Assembly (NCBI RefSeq): GCF_009193265.1
Contig: NZ_VZZZ01000005.1
Span: forward strand, 310,001 to 374,000
Direction of reading: 5' to 3'
DNA length: 64,000 nucleotides
From: Marinobacter changyiensis
GTDB lineage: Bacteria; Pseudomonadota; Gammaproteobacteria; Pseudomonadales; Oleiphilaceae
The notes under the pieces were generated by a model. It saw only the letters and a program-made list of their open reading frames with translations, was not told the origin of the DNA and did not search any database. This document shows, piece after piece, positions 20,087 through 28,975 of this stretch (the first letter of the stretch is position 1; every line of letters starts with the position of its first letter). The translations under genes were made by a program, and so were the position numbers.

Positions 20087-20122
20087 CGATTCAACAGTCC
20101 CGGAACCGCACAAGGAACCCCC

Positions 20123-21949
20123 ATGCCCGCTCCCGGCACACCAGGCAAAACCATTCGCATCGGCTGCTCATCGGCCTTCTGGGGCGACACCGAAACTGCC
20201 GCCCAGCAGCTCGTCAGCAAAGGCCAGCTCGACTACCTGGTGTCGGATTACCTGGCAGAAATTACCATGTCGATCATGGCTGGCCAACGAATGAAAGACC
20301 CGTCGGCAGGCTACGCCCGGGATTTTGTTCAGACCGTGATGGGACCGCTCCTGGGCGAATTCAAGAAGCAAGGCATCAAGGTGCTCAGCAATGCCGGCGG
20401 TGTTAATCCGGTAGCGTGCCGCGATGCGCTTCAGGCGCTGTGCGATGAAGCCGGGCTAGACCTGAAGATTGCCCTGGTGCTGGGGGATGACTTGTTGCCC
20501 CGGAAGAAACCTCTGGCCGCCGCTGGGGTCACCGAGATGAGCACTGGCGCACCCATGCCCGGCATGATGGTAAGCCTGAATGCCTACCTGGGAGCGCCCG
20601 GGCTGGTAGCCGCTCTGGCAGAAGGTGCCGACATCGTTATTACCGGCCGGGTGGCAGACAGCGCTCTGGTGCTGGCGCCGCTGATCCACGAATTCGGCTG
20701 GCGCTGGGACGATTACGACAAACTCGCCCAGGGCAGCCTGGCGGGTCACCTGGTGGAATGCGGCGCCCAGGCTACGGGCGGCAACTTTACCGACTGGCAG
20801 GACATCGCCGACGGCTACGCGGATATGGGCTTCCCCATCGTGGAAGTCGGGGCCAATGGCGACTTCATCATTACCAAGCCGCCACAGACTGGCGGTCAGG
20901 TCAGCTTTGGCACCGTCGCAGAACAGTTGGTCTATGAAATCGGTGACCCGGGCGCTTACCTGCTTCCGGACGTCACCTGTGATTTTACCCGGGTCACCCT
21001 GAATCAGACCGGCACTGACCGGGTCGCGGTCTCCGGAGCCCGGGGTACGGCGCCCACCGATACCTACAAAGCCTCCGGCACCTGGCCCGACGGCTACAAA
21101 TGTACGGTAACTTTTCTTTTGGCGGGTATGGACGCCAAAGCGAAGGCCAACCGGGTCGCTGGTGCCATCCTGGACAAGACTTCTGCACTGTTCCTGGACC
21201 GGGGCCTTGAGCCCTACTCCGAGACCAGTATTGAGCTACTGGGCACCGAAGCGACCTATGGCGAGCACGCCCGGGCCGGTCAATGCCGGGAGGTGGTGGT
21301 CAAGATCAGCGTCGCCCACCCCAACAAAAAAGCCCTGGTATTGTTCTCCCGAGAGATTGCCCAGGCCGCCACCGCGATGGCGCCGGGCATCACCGGCATC
21401 GTCGGTGGTCGACCCACGGTATGGCCGAAGATCAGGCTGTATTCCTGCCTGGTTCCGAAAGCCGAGGCGCAAATCAAAATCAGCTGTGCGAACGAAGAAC
21501 GTAATATTGCACTGCCCGAAACCCCGGCCACACCGCCGCCTGTAAGACCTGGAGCGAAAGACCCGCACGCTGCTGCGGATTTACCCGTGACCAACACCCG
21601 GGTACCCCTGATTGAGCTTGCCTGGGCCCGCAGTGGCGACAAGGGCGATGACAGCAACATCGGCGTCATCGCACGCAGGCCCGAATACCTCCCGTTTATC
21701 GAAGCCGCCCTCACCGAGGCCGCCGTGGCAGATTGGATGAAACATACCCTGAACCCGGAAACCGGCCGGGTAACCCGCTGGAAACTGCCCGGCCTTGGCG
21801 CCTTCAACTTTTTGCTGGAACACAGCCTCGGGGGAGGTGGCGTTGCCAGCCTGCGCATTGATCCCCAGGGCAAAGCCTTCGCCCAACAACTTCTCGAAAT
21901 GCCGGTGCCCATCGCACAGGCAATACTGAGCACAGGAACCCAGTTATGA
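20123..21949 (+). CDS. atuA: Acyclic terpene utilisation protein AtuA (DUF1446 family)
   Basis: A 608-residue cytoplasmic protein. The long DUF1446 domain spans about residues 10-450 ([57 protein letters not shown]) and is followed by a proline-rich linker and a C-terminal AtuA-type ferredoxin-like fold domain ([26 protein letters not shown]). AtuA is required for citronellol/geraniol catabolism in P. aeruginosa, but its exact reaction is not established; hydration or acetate-release steps have been suggested. It starts at ATG after AAGGAA and overlaps atuB by 4 bp, so it heads the operon. Confidence 0.92.
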   Translation: MPAPGTPGKTIRIGCSSAFWGDTETAAQQLVSKGQLDYLVSDYLAEITMSIMAGQRMKDPSAGYARDFVQTVMGPLLGEFKKQGIKVLSNAGGVNPVACRDALQALCDEAGLDLKIALVLGDDLLPRKKPLAAAGVTEMSTGAPMPGMMVSLNAYLGAPGLVAALAEGADIVITGRVADSALVLAPLIHEFGWRWDDYDKLAQGSLAGHLVECGAQATGGNFTDWQDIADGYADMGFPIVEVGANGDFIITKPPQTGGQVSFGTVAEQLVYEIGDPGAYLLPDVTCDFTRVTLNQTGTDRVAVSGARGTAPTDTYKASGTWPDGYKCTVTFLLAGMDAKAKANRVAGAILDKTSALFLDRGLEPYSETSIELLGTEATYGEHARAGQCREVVVKISVAHPNKKALVLFSREIAQAATAMAPGITGIVGGRPTVWPKIRLYSCLVPKAEAQIKISCANEERNIALPETPATPPPVRPGAKDPHAAADLPVTNTRVPLIELAWARSGDKGDDSNIGVIARRPEYLPFIEAALTEAAVADWMKHTLNPETGRVTRWKLPGLGAFNFLLEHSLGGGGVASLRIDPQGKAFAQQLLEMPVPIAQAILSTGTQL

Positions 21950-22812
21950 GCTATCAATCGATCCTTCGACCGGACCTGTTCAAAGGCCAGACTATCATCG
22001 TCACCGGCGGCGGTTCCGGCATCGGCCGCTGCACCGCCCACGAACTGGCAGCGCTGGGCGCAAGGATCGCCCTGGTGGGACGCAAGGCCGACAAGCTGGA
22101 AACGGTAAAAGCGGAAATTCTGGAAGATGGCGGCATCGCCTCTGCCCACCCCTGCGATATTCGCGAAGAAGAAGCCGTCAAGGCAACCGTCCAGGCCATT
22201 ATCGCCGAACACGGCGGCCTCAACGGGCTGGTCAACAACGCCGGGGGCCAGTTTCCAGGGCCGCTGGCCTCAATCAACCAGAAAGGCTGGGAAACCGTGG
22301 TGCGCACCAATCTTACCGGCGGGTTCCTGATGGCAAGAGAAGCCTACAACCAGGCGCTTTCCAAAACCGGCGGTGCCATCGTCAATATTGTTGCCGACAT
22401 GTGGGGCGGGATGCCTGGCATGGGCCACTCGGGAGCGGCCCGCGCCGGCATGGTGAACTTCACCCAGACGGCTGCAGTGGAATGGGGTGCCTGCGGGGTT
22501 CGGGTCAACGCGGTTGCTCCGGGCTGGATTGCCTCCAGCGGTATGGACAGCTATCCGGAATCCATGAAGCAGTGGATTCGCAGCCTCAAGGACGCGGTTC
22601 CCGTCAAGCGTCTGGGCACCGAAGCCGAGGTCAGTGCGGCAATCTGTTTTCTGCTCAGCCCCGGCGCCGCGTTCATCAGCGGGGACACCTTGCGAATTGA
22701 TGGCGGCGCCTCCCAGGGCGGACGGGTGTGGCCGCTCCCTGCGGCCAAGAACAACCAGCCCTTTAACGGTTTCCACCGCAGCAGGACCCCGAAAGTTCTC
22801 GGCGATGATTAA
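21946..22812 (+). CDS. atuB: SDR family protein AtuB, lacking the usual Tyr-Lys pair
   Basis: A 288-residue Rossmann-fold short-chain dehydrogenase: TGGGSGIG nucleotide loop at residues about 19-26, NNAGG, and a C-terminal [10 protein letters not shown]. At the position of the catalytic YxxxK the sequence reads HSGAARAG, so Tyr and Lys appear replaced by Ser and Arg, as in the dienoyl-CoA reductase-like branch of the family. AtuB has been proposed as citronellol/citronellal dehydrogenase; the altered motif makes an acyl-CoA reductase role equally possible. It is translationally coupled to atuA (ATGA overlap) and followed by atuC after 11 bp. Confidence 0.85.
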   Translation: MSYQSILRPDLFKGQTIIVTGGGSGIGRCTAHELAALGARIALVGRKADKLETVKAEILEDGGIASAHPCDIREEEAVKATVQAIIAEHGGLNGLVNNAGGQFPGPLASINQKGWETVVRTNLTGGFLMAREAYNQALSKTGGAIVNIVADMWGGMPGMGHSGAARAGMVNFTQTAAVEWGACGVRVNAVAPGWIASSGMDSYPESMKQWIRSLKDAVPVKRLGTEAEVSAAICFLLSPGAAFISGDTLRIDGGASQGGRVWPLPAAKNNQPFNGFHRSRTPKVLGDD

Positions 22813-22823
22813 GGAACTCTTCC

Positions 22824-24440
22824 ATGCAGCCACTTGAGAGCACATTTAACCCCCGATCAGATGAATTCCTGGCCAATGTCGACGCCATGCAGGCTCACAT
22901 CAATACCTTTCGCGAGGTGGAAAAAAAGGTGCTCGACCTGGCCGAAGCCGCCCGGGAAAAGTTCACCCAGAAAGGCAAACTGCTGCCCAGGGAACGCCTG
23001 AACCATTTGCTCGACCGGGGTTCGCCGTTTCTGGAACTCTGCTCTCTGGCCGGCTACCGGATGCATGACGACAAAGACGGCAGCATGGCCGGTGGCGGAA
23101 TCATTGCGGGCATCGGCTATGTCAGTGGCATTCGCTGCATGGTCGTGGCCAGCAACAGCGCCATTAAGGGCGGCACCATTACTCCGGCGGGGCTGGACAA
23201 AACCTTGCGGCTGCAGGCCATTGCCCGGGAAAACAAACTACCGTTAGTGTCGCTGTCAGAAAGTGGCGGCGCCAACCTGAACTACGCTACCGATATTTTT
23301 GTGCTCGGTGCCCGTGGCTTTGCCAACCAGGCCCGCATGTCAGCGGCGGGCATCCCTCAGATTACCGTAGTACACGGCAACGCCACCGCCGGCGGCGCCT
23401 ATCAGCCCGGTCTGTCCGATTATGTCGTGGTGATCCGGGAGAAAGCCAAGATGTTCCTGGCCGGCCCACCCCTGCTCAAGGCCGCCACCGGCGAAGTCGC
23501 CACCGATGAAGAACTGGGTGGCGCCCAGATGCACAGTGACATCGCAGGTACCGCTGAATATCTGGCAGAGGACGACAGCGACGGCATCCGTCATGCCCGC
23601 AATATTCTCGACGCCCTACCCTGGAACGAACAGTTACCGCCACTGCGGGAGCCGCAATGGCAGCCACCAGTTTACGATGCGGAAGAACTGCTGGGGGTGG
23701 TCCCGTCAGACCCGAAAAAGCCCTATGACGTGCGGGAAATACTGGCCCGCATTGCCGATGGCTCCGGCTTTATGGATTTCAAGTCCGGCTACGACGGCCA
23801 GACCGTCTGCGGCACCATCCGCATCGAGGGTCACGCCGTCGGCATCATCGGCAACAACGGCCCCATCACTACGGCCGGGGCCACCAAAGCGGCCCAGTTC
23901 ATACAACTCTGCGACCAGGCGGGAACGCCGCTACTTTTTCTCCACAATACCACCGGGTTCATGGTCGGCACGCACTCGGAGCAGAACGGCATCATCAAGC
24001 ACGGCTCCAAGATGCTGCAGGCGGTCGCCAATTGCCGGGTGCCAAAAATCGCGATCGTCATCGGTGGCTCCTACGGCGCCGGTAACTACGCCATGTGCGG
24101 CCGCGGCCTCGACCCCCGCTTCATTTTCGCCTGGCCGAACAGCCGCACAGCCGTTATGGGTCCGGCCCAGGCCGGCAAGGTGATGCGGATTGTTGCCGAG
24201 GACAAGCAGCGGCGCAGCGGCATGGAGCCGGACCCCAAGACGCTGGATTTTCTGGAGCAGGCAACGGCCAAGAAGCTGGAGGAAGGCTCTACCGCCTTAT
24301 TCGGTACCGCCCGGTTGTGGGACGACGGACTGATTGACCCCCGGGATACTCGGCAGGTGCTGGCGCTGGTGTTGTCGGTTTGCCGGGAGTCCGAGATTCG
24401 TGTGTTGAGGCCAAATTCTTTTGGGGTGGCTCGGTTTTAG
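22824..24440 (+). CDS. atuC: Geranyl-CoA carboxylase beta subunit AtuC
   Basis: A 538-residue carboxyltransferase of the propionyl/methylcrotonyl-CoA carboxylase family. The N-terminal domain has GKLLPRERLNHLLDRGSPF and LVSLSESGGANL; the C-terminal domain has FLHNTTGFMVG and GGSYGAGNYAMCGR. With AtuF it should carboxylate cis-geranyl-CoA to isohexenyl-glutaconyl-CoA; choice of GCC over methylcrotonyl-CoA carboxylase (LiuB) rests on the atu gene order. A palindromic repeat element follows 21 bp after the stop. Confidence 0.9.
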   Translation: MQPLESTFNPRSDEFLANVDAMQAHINTFREVEKKVLDLAEAAREKFTQKGKLLPRERLNHLLDRGSPFLELCSLAGYRMHDDKDGSMAGGGIIAGIGYVSGIRCMVVASNSAIKGGTITPAGLDKTLRLQAIARENKLPLVSLSESGGANLNYATDIFVLGARGFANQARMSAAGIPQITVVHGNATAGGAYQPGLSDYVVVIREKAKMFLAGPPLLKAATGEVATDEELGGAQMHSDIAGTAEYLAEDDSDGIRHARNILDALPWNEQLPPLREPQWQPPVYDAEELLGVVPSDPKKPYDVREILARIADGSGFMDFKSGYDGQTVCGTIRIEGHAVGIIGNNGPITTAGATKAAQFIQLCDQAGTPLLFLHNTTGFMVGTHSEQNGIIKHGSKMLQAVANCRVPKIAIVIGGSYGAGNYAMCGRGLDPRFIFAWPNSRTAVMGPAQAGKVMRIVAEDKQRRSGMEPDPKTLDFLEQATAKKLEEGSTALFGTARLWDDGLIDPRDTRQVLALVLSVCRESEIRVLRPNSFGVARF

Positions 24441-24461
24441 GGGGCTGATATTGGGGAGTGT

Positions 24462-24573
24462 GAGCTGGGCCGGGAGGCCTTTCTAAAACACGCCGCGCGA
24501 GTACATCCATGTAGGGCTCGGTCGCGCCATCCATGGCGCTCTACGGTTTTAGAAAGACCTCCCGCCCCGGCTC
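24462..24573 (-). repeat. Palindromic repeat element, copy 1
   Basis: Outer arms 24462-24489 and 24546-24573 are complementary at 25 of 28 positions (core CTTTCTAAAAC / GTTTTAGAAAG). The 56-base interior contains two further palindromes, TACAT-CC-ATGTA and GCGCCAT-CC-ATGGCGC, so the strand could fold into a stem with two side hairpins. On the minus strand the interior matches copy 2 closely, including CCGAGCCCTACA and GGATGTACT. Confidence 0.8.
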
Positions 24574-24649
24574 CGATGGACCACGAGTTAGCGCTTGTTA
24601 AAGCAAAACCAAGCATCGTTATTGAGGCAAATTAGAACTCTCAGACATT

Positions 24650-24764
24650 GGCAGATGTGGGGTGCGGCTTTAAGAGACCGTGTATGGCCATGGATGGCCA
24701 CACCCGAGCCCTACAGGGATGTACTTGCGTGGCGTGTCTCTTAAAGCCGTACCCCATAGCTGCC
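24650..24764 (+). repeat. Palindromic repeat element, copy 2 (opposite orientation)
   Basis: Outer arms 24650-24678 and 24736-24764 are complementary at 26 of 29 positions (core GGCTTTAAGAGAC / GTCTCTTAAAGCC). The interior holds TGGCCAT-GG-ATGGCCA and a TACA-GGGATGTA hairpin. Arm sequence differs from copy 1 yet pairing is kept, while the interior is conserved; this is the pattern of a structured element, similar to REP/BIME pairs. Confidence 0.8.
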
Positions 24765-24936
24765 ACCGGGGCTCGATATAAGCACCCGCGAACAAGGCGG
24801 CATAGAGATTTTCGCGACTGAAGTCGCTCCTACAATTGCACCAACGGCAAGCGGCAGGTGTCAGGGGCGACTCATGCGGCCAGGTTATGCAGATAATTAT
24901 AAAGAGCAGGTATCCCTTTTATCAGGAGTAACAAGA

Positions 24937-26097
24937 ATGATTTTTACCGAAGAACACGAAGCCCTGAGAAAGACCGTTCGCGATTTTGTTGAGAAAGAAA
25001 TTAACCCCTATTGCGACGAATGGGAGGACGCCGGGGAGTTTCCGATTCGGGATATTTTCAAGAAGCTTGGCAATCTCGGGATCCTTGGTATCCAGAAACC
25101 CGAGGAGTACGGGGGCATGGGGCTGGATTACAGCTACAACCTGGTGGCGGCTGAAGAGTTCGGCACTGCCCAGTGTGGGGGGGTGCCGCTGGCGATCGGG
25201 GTGCAGACCGATATGTGTACACCGGCTATCGCCCGCTTCGGCTCGGAGCAGCTCAAGCGGGAATTCCTGGCGCCCGCCATCAGTGGCGACATGATCGGCT
25301 GTATCGGGGTCAGTGAAGTGGGAGCCGGTTCCGATGTGGCCGGGTTGACCACCAGCGCCAGGAAAGATGGCGACGATTACATTATTAACGGCTCGAAGAT
25401 GTGGATCACCAACTCTCCGAAAGCCGACTTCATCTGCCTGCTGGCCAACACTTCCGACGGTAAGCCCCACTCCAATAAATCCCTGATTATCCTGCCTATG
25501 GATACCCCGGGCATCAGCTTGTCCAAACACCTGAACAAACTCGGCATGCGCTCCTCCGAAACCGCCCAGGTGTTCTTCGATGATGTGCGGGTGCCCCAGC
25601 GCAACCGCATTGGCGCAGAAGGCACAGGCTTCATGATGCAGATGGTGCAGTTCCAGGAAGAGCGACTCTGGGGCGCTGCCAATGTCATCAAGGCATTGGA
25701 GGTGTGCATTGAAAAGACCATCGAATACTGTCGCAAGCGCAAAACCTTCGGAACGCCCTTGATCAACAACCAGGTGATTCACTTCCGCCTCGCCGAGCTG
25801 CAGACCGAAGTCGAAGCCCTGCGCGCCCTGACTTATCAGGCCTGCGAACTCCACGTCCAGGGCAAGGATGTCACCAAGCTGGCCTCCATGGCCAAACTCA
25901 AGGCCGGGCGCCTGGGACGGGAAGTCACCGACAGCTGCCTGCAGTACTGGGGTGGCATGGGTTATATGTGGGAAAATCCGCTGTCACGGGCGTTCCGGGA
26001 TGTACGGCTGGTGTCCATTGGCGGCGGCGCCGATGAAATCATGCTGGGCATCATCTGCAAGCTTATGGGCACTCTGCCCAGCAAGCGCAAAGACTGA
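24937..26097 (+). CDS. atuD: Acyl-CoA dehydrogenase, citronellyl-CoA dehydrogenase AtuD-like
   Basis: A 386-residue flavoprotein of the acyl-CoA dehydrogenase family: N-terminal helices, ACAD signature GCIGVSEVGAGSDVAGL, FAD-binding RKRKTFGTPL and YWGGMGYMWENPLSR. In P. aeruginosa AtuD oxidises citronellyl-CoA to geranyl-CoA. The common catalytic Glu position near the C-terminus reads IGGGADEI and lacks the Glu, as in isovaleryl- and long-chain enzymes, so the base is probably the Glu in FQEERLWGA. Start ATG 24937 follows AGGAG; an upstream in-frame ATG at 24874 lacks a ribosome site. Palindromic elements separate it from atuC. Confidence 0.88.
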   Translation: MIFTEEHEALRKTVRDFVEKEINPYCDEWEDAGEFPIRDIFKKLGNLGILGIQKPEEYGGMGLDYSYNLVAAEEFGTAQCGGVPLAIGVQTDMCTPAIARFGSEQLKREFLAPAISGDMIGCIGVSEVGAGSDVAGLTTSARKDGDDYIINGSKMWITNSPKADFICLLANTSDGKPHSNKSLIILPMDTPGISLSKHLNKLGMRSSETAQVFFDDVRVPQRNRIGAEGTGFMMQMVQFQEERLWGAANVIKALEVCIEKTIEYCRKRKTFGTPLINNQVIHFRLAELQTEVEALRALTYQACELHVQGKDVTKLASMAKLKAGRLGREVTDSCLQYWGGMGYMWENPLSRAFRDVRLVSIGGGADEIMLGIICKLMGTLPSKRKD

Positions 26098-26108
26098 GCG
26101 AGGCCACG

Positions 26109-26960
26109 ATGACCGACTTTCCCCAAAGCGACACTCTGGCTCTTGAGCAACACAGCCACGTGCTCCACGTCACCCTGAGCCGGCCCGAGGCCCGCAACGC
26201 CATGAGTCTGGCTATGGTGGCAGAGCTGTCGACAGTGTTCAGCGAGATCGAACAGGACCCGGGCATTCGTGCGGTGGTACTGCGGGGCACCGGCGGGCAT
26301 TTTTGTGCCGGTGGCGATATCAAGGACATGGCGGGTGCGCGCAATCAGCCAGCCGACGCTGGCGAACCCGATCCGTTCTACCGGCTCAACAGGGCCTTTG
26401 GCGAGATGATTCAGCAGGTCAACCAGTCCTCCAAAGTGGTTATTGCCGTTCTGGAAGGTGCAGTGATGGGGGGCGGTTTCGGCCTCGCCTGTGTGTCTGA
26501 CCTTGCATTCGCCGGCCCGACCGCCCGTTTTGGTTTGCCGGAAACCAGCCTGGGGGTGATACCTGCCCAGATAGCGCCTTTTGTGGTGGAGCGCATCGGT
26601 CTGACCCAGACCCGCCGACTGGCGTTGCTGGGCTTACGTTTGGACGGTGCCGAAGCCTGCCAGCTGGGGCTGGTGCACCAGTTCTGCAACAGCGACGAAA
26701 GCCTGACCGAGGCATTACAGACCGCGCTCGACCAGATCCGTCGTTGCGCCCCCAATGCCACCGCAGCTACCAAAGCACTGCTTCACAGAGTCGGACACGA
26801 ACCCATGGGCGGCCTGCTGGATGATGCAGCCAAACAGTTTGCCCACGCTATCCGCAGTGATGAAGGCGCAGAAGGCACCCTGGCCTTTATGCAGAAACGG
26901 CCACCTGTCTGGGCAGAGACTGACCACCCGGAAGCGGCCGACCCCGCCAGAGGACACTGA
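26109..26960 (+). CDS. atuE: Isohexenylglutaconyl-CoA hydratase AtuE-like
   Basis: A 283-residue crotonase. Oxyanion-hole segments are visible: GGHFCAGGDIKDMAGAR and EGAVMGGGFGLACVSDLAFAG, followed by FGLPETSLGVIPAQIAPFV. In the acyclic terpene pathway AtuE hydrates isohexenylglutaconyl-CoA to the 3-hydroxy-acyl-CoA that is then cleaved. It starts 11 bp after atuD and ends 1 bp before atuF, so it is within the operon. Specificity is assigned from gene order. Confidence 0.85.
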   Translation: MTDFPQSDTLALEQHSHVLHVTLSRPEARNAMSLAMVAELSTVFSEIEQDPGIRAVVLRGTGGHFCAGGDIKDMAGARNQPADAGEPDPFYRLNRAFGEMIQQVNQSSKVVIAVLEGAVMGGGFGLACVSDLAFAGPTARFGLPETSLGVIPAQIAPFVVERIGLTQTRRLALLGLRLDGAEACQLGLVHQFCNSDESLTEALQTALDQIRRCAPNATAATKALLHRVGHEPMGGLLDDAAKQFAHAIRSDEGAEGTLAFMQKRPPVWAETDHPEAADPARGH

Positions 26961-26961
26961 C

Positions 26962-28917
26962 ATGCTGACCAAACTCCTGATTGCCAACCGCGGTGAGATT
27001 GCTGTCCGGATCATTCGCACGGCCCGCCAGCTGGGGTATCGCACGGTGGCGGTCCACTCGGCCGCCGATGCCAACGCACTGCATGTGGAGCTGGCAGATG
27101 AAGCGGTGGCGATTGGCCCGGCCCCGGCATCAGCGTCTTACCTGAGTGTGGAGGCGGTTCTGGAAGCCGCTCGCAAAACCGGAGCCGATGCCATCCACCC
27201 GGGCTACGGTTTCCTGTCAGAGAACGCTCACTTTGCGGTTGCCTGCAAAAAAGCCGGCCTGGTGTTTATCGGGCCGCCGGAGGCCGCCATTGAACTGATG
27301 GGCAGCAAACGGCGCTCCAAGATTGCCATGCTACAGGCTGGCGTGCCCTGCGTTCCCGGCTTTGAAGGCGACAACGCCAGTGATGAAGAGCTGAGGGCCG
27401 CGGCCGGCGATATTGGTTATCCGTTGATGATCAAAGCCTCCGCCGGTGGCGGTGGCCGTGGCATGCGACTGGTGCATGACCAAAAACACCTGCAGGGCGA
27501 AATCCTGCGGGCGCGATCCGAAGCCCGGAACGCGTTTGGCGATGATGAGCTGATTCTTGAAAAGGCGATGATCGAACCCCGCCATATCGAAATCCAGGTC
27601 TTCGCCGACCAACACGGCAACGCGGTTTATCTGGGCGAGCGGGATTGCTCTATTCAACGCCGTCACCAGAAAGTGGTGGAAGAGGCACCCTCCCCGTTCA
27701 TGACCCCGGAGCTGCGACAGGCCATGGGGGAGGCGGCAGTGAAGGCAGCCCTGGCCTGTAGATACGAGGGTGCGGGCACCGTTGAATTCCTCGTAGACCA
27801 GGACCGCAATTTCTATTTTCTTGAAATGAACACGCGCCTGCAGGTGGAACATCCGGTAACCGAGCTGGTCACCGGACAGGATCTGGTGGCCTGGCAACTG
27901 GCGGTGGCGGAGGGCGAACCTCTGCCTTTGAGCCAGGACGATATCCAGCTGACCGGTCATGCCATTGAAGTGCGGCTCTACGCGGAAGACCCAACCAACG
28001 GGTTTACCCCACAAACCGGTACACTCCATCGGTTTGTACCCGCCATCTCCGACGGCATCCGGATCGACACCGGCGTTCGCAGTGGCGATACCATAACGCC
28101 CTATTATGACCCTATGCTGGCCAAAGTGATTGCCTACGGGCAAAACCGCAACGAAGCCCGCCGGCGACTGCTTCGGGCGCTGGAGGACACCGTCATCTTC
28201 GGCGTCACCACCAACCGGTATTTCCTCAGCCGGATTATTGCCGATCAGACCTTTGGGGCAGGTGCTGCCACTACCGCCTTCCTGGACCAGGCCTTTGCCG
28301 CCGACACCAGCCTGGCGCCAGCCGAGGCTACCATGACGGAGATCGCTCTGGCCGGGGCCATCCTGAGTGCGGGTGGTAATTCTGCCGCGCACTGGAGCAA
28401 CAGTACTTCTTCGGCGGTGCCTTTATCGTTCGATATTGATGGCACCACCTGCTCGGTCAGTGTGAACCGGCGCGGCCACCGTGTCGAAATCCTTCGAGGC
28501 GAGGATTCCCGTTCGCTTGAGATCCAGTGCCTGACTGAGACCCAGATGGACTTCGTCGCCAACGATGTCCGGCAGGTTTGCCAGTATCAGCGTCGGGGGA
28601 ATCAGCTGTATTTGCAGGCACTCGGGCGCTCGCTTTGCATCACTGACCTCTCACACCAGCCGCCAGCCGCATCGAATAAAACCAGCTCTGGCCGGCTGCT
28701 GGCGAGCATGGACGGTGGCATTGTCGACGTGCTGGTTACAGCAGGAGATGAGGTCAGGCGGGGCGACACGCTGGTCATCCTGGAAGCCATGAAAATGGAA
28801 CACCCGGTCAAAGCTGACCGGGATGGACAGGTCGGCACCGTACTTGCCGCCCGGGGGGATCAGGTTCGCCGACACCAGTTACTGGTGGAACTGGTGGGGC
28901 TTGAAGCGAAGGCGTAG
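26962..28917 (+). CDS. atuF: Geranyl-CoA carboxylase biotin-containing alpha subunit AtuF
   Basis: A 651-residue biotin carboxylase plus biotin carboxyl carrier. The N-terminal ATP-grasp region begins LLIANRGEIAVRIIRTAR and includes IHPGYGFLSENA, KASAGGGGRGMR and FLEMNTRLQVEHPVTE. A BT-like middle region is followed by a C-terminal lipoyl-type domain with the biotinylation motif EAMKMEHPV. It pairs with AtuC. The ATG at 26962 follows AGAGGACACTGAC; an earlier in-frame start would overlap atuE by about 200 bp and is rejected. Last gene of the cluster; homologues of the P. aeruginosa atuG and atuH genes are not found next to it. Confidence 0.92.
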   Translation: MLTKLLIANRGEIAVRIIRTARQLGYRTVAVHSAADANALHVELADEAVAIGPAPASASYLSVEAVLEAARKTGADAIHPGYGFLSENAHFAVACKKAGLVFIGPPEAAIELMGSKRRSKIAMLQAGVPCVPGFEGDNASDEELRAAAGDIGYPLMIKASAGGGGRGMRLVHDQKHLQGEILRARSEARNAFGDDELILEKAMIEPRHIEIQVFADQHGNAVYLGERDCSIQRRHQKVVEEAPSPFMTPELRQAMGEAAVKAALACRYEGAGTVEFLVDQDRNFYFLEMNTRLQVEHPVTELVTGQDLVAWQLAVAEGEPLPLSQDDIQLTGHAIEVRLYAEDPTNGFTPQTGTLHRFVPAISDGIRIDTGVRSGDTITPYYDPMLAKVIAYGQNRNEARRRLLRALEDTVIFGVTTNRYFLSRIIADQTFGAGAATTAFLDQAFAADTSLAPAEATMTEIALAGAILSAGGNSAAHWSNSTSSAVPLSFDIDGTTCSVSVNRRGHRVEILRGEDSRSLEIQCLTETQMDFVANDVRQVCQYQRRGNQLYLQALGRSLCITDLSHQPPAASNKTSSGRLLASMDGGIVDVLVTAGDEVRRGDTLVILEAMKMEHPVKADRDGQVGTVLAARGDQVRRHQLLVELVGLEAKA

Positions 28918-28975
28918 GTAATTGAAGCGCACTTCAGCGTCACGGGGTAGCTTAACGAATTAGCCAGACGAGGCA

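Larger units (their letters stand above)
24441..24936. other. 496-bp intergenic region holding two palindromic elements
   Basis: It lies between atuC and atuD. Two related inverted-repeat elements in opposite orientation occupy about half of it. The rest holds no convincing gene; a possible extension of atuD to 24874 is not favoured. Confidence 0.8.

Noticed and set aside
21280..22212. 310-codon open frame on the minus strand
   Set aside because: Antisense across the atuA/atuB junction; no ribosome site or domain.
26755..26961. Earlier start for atuF
   Set aside because: It would overlap atuE by about 200 bp and add residues unlike any biotin carboxylase; the ATG at 26962 gives the standard LLIANRGEIA start.
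27331..28392. 353-codon open frame on the minus strand
   Set aside because: Antisense to atuF, a clear biotin carboxylase.
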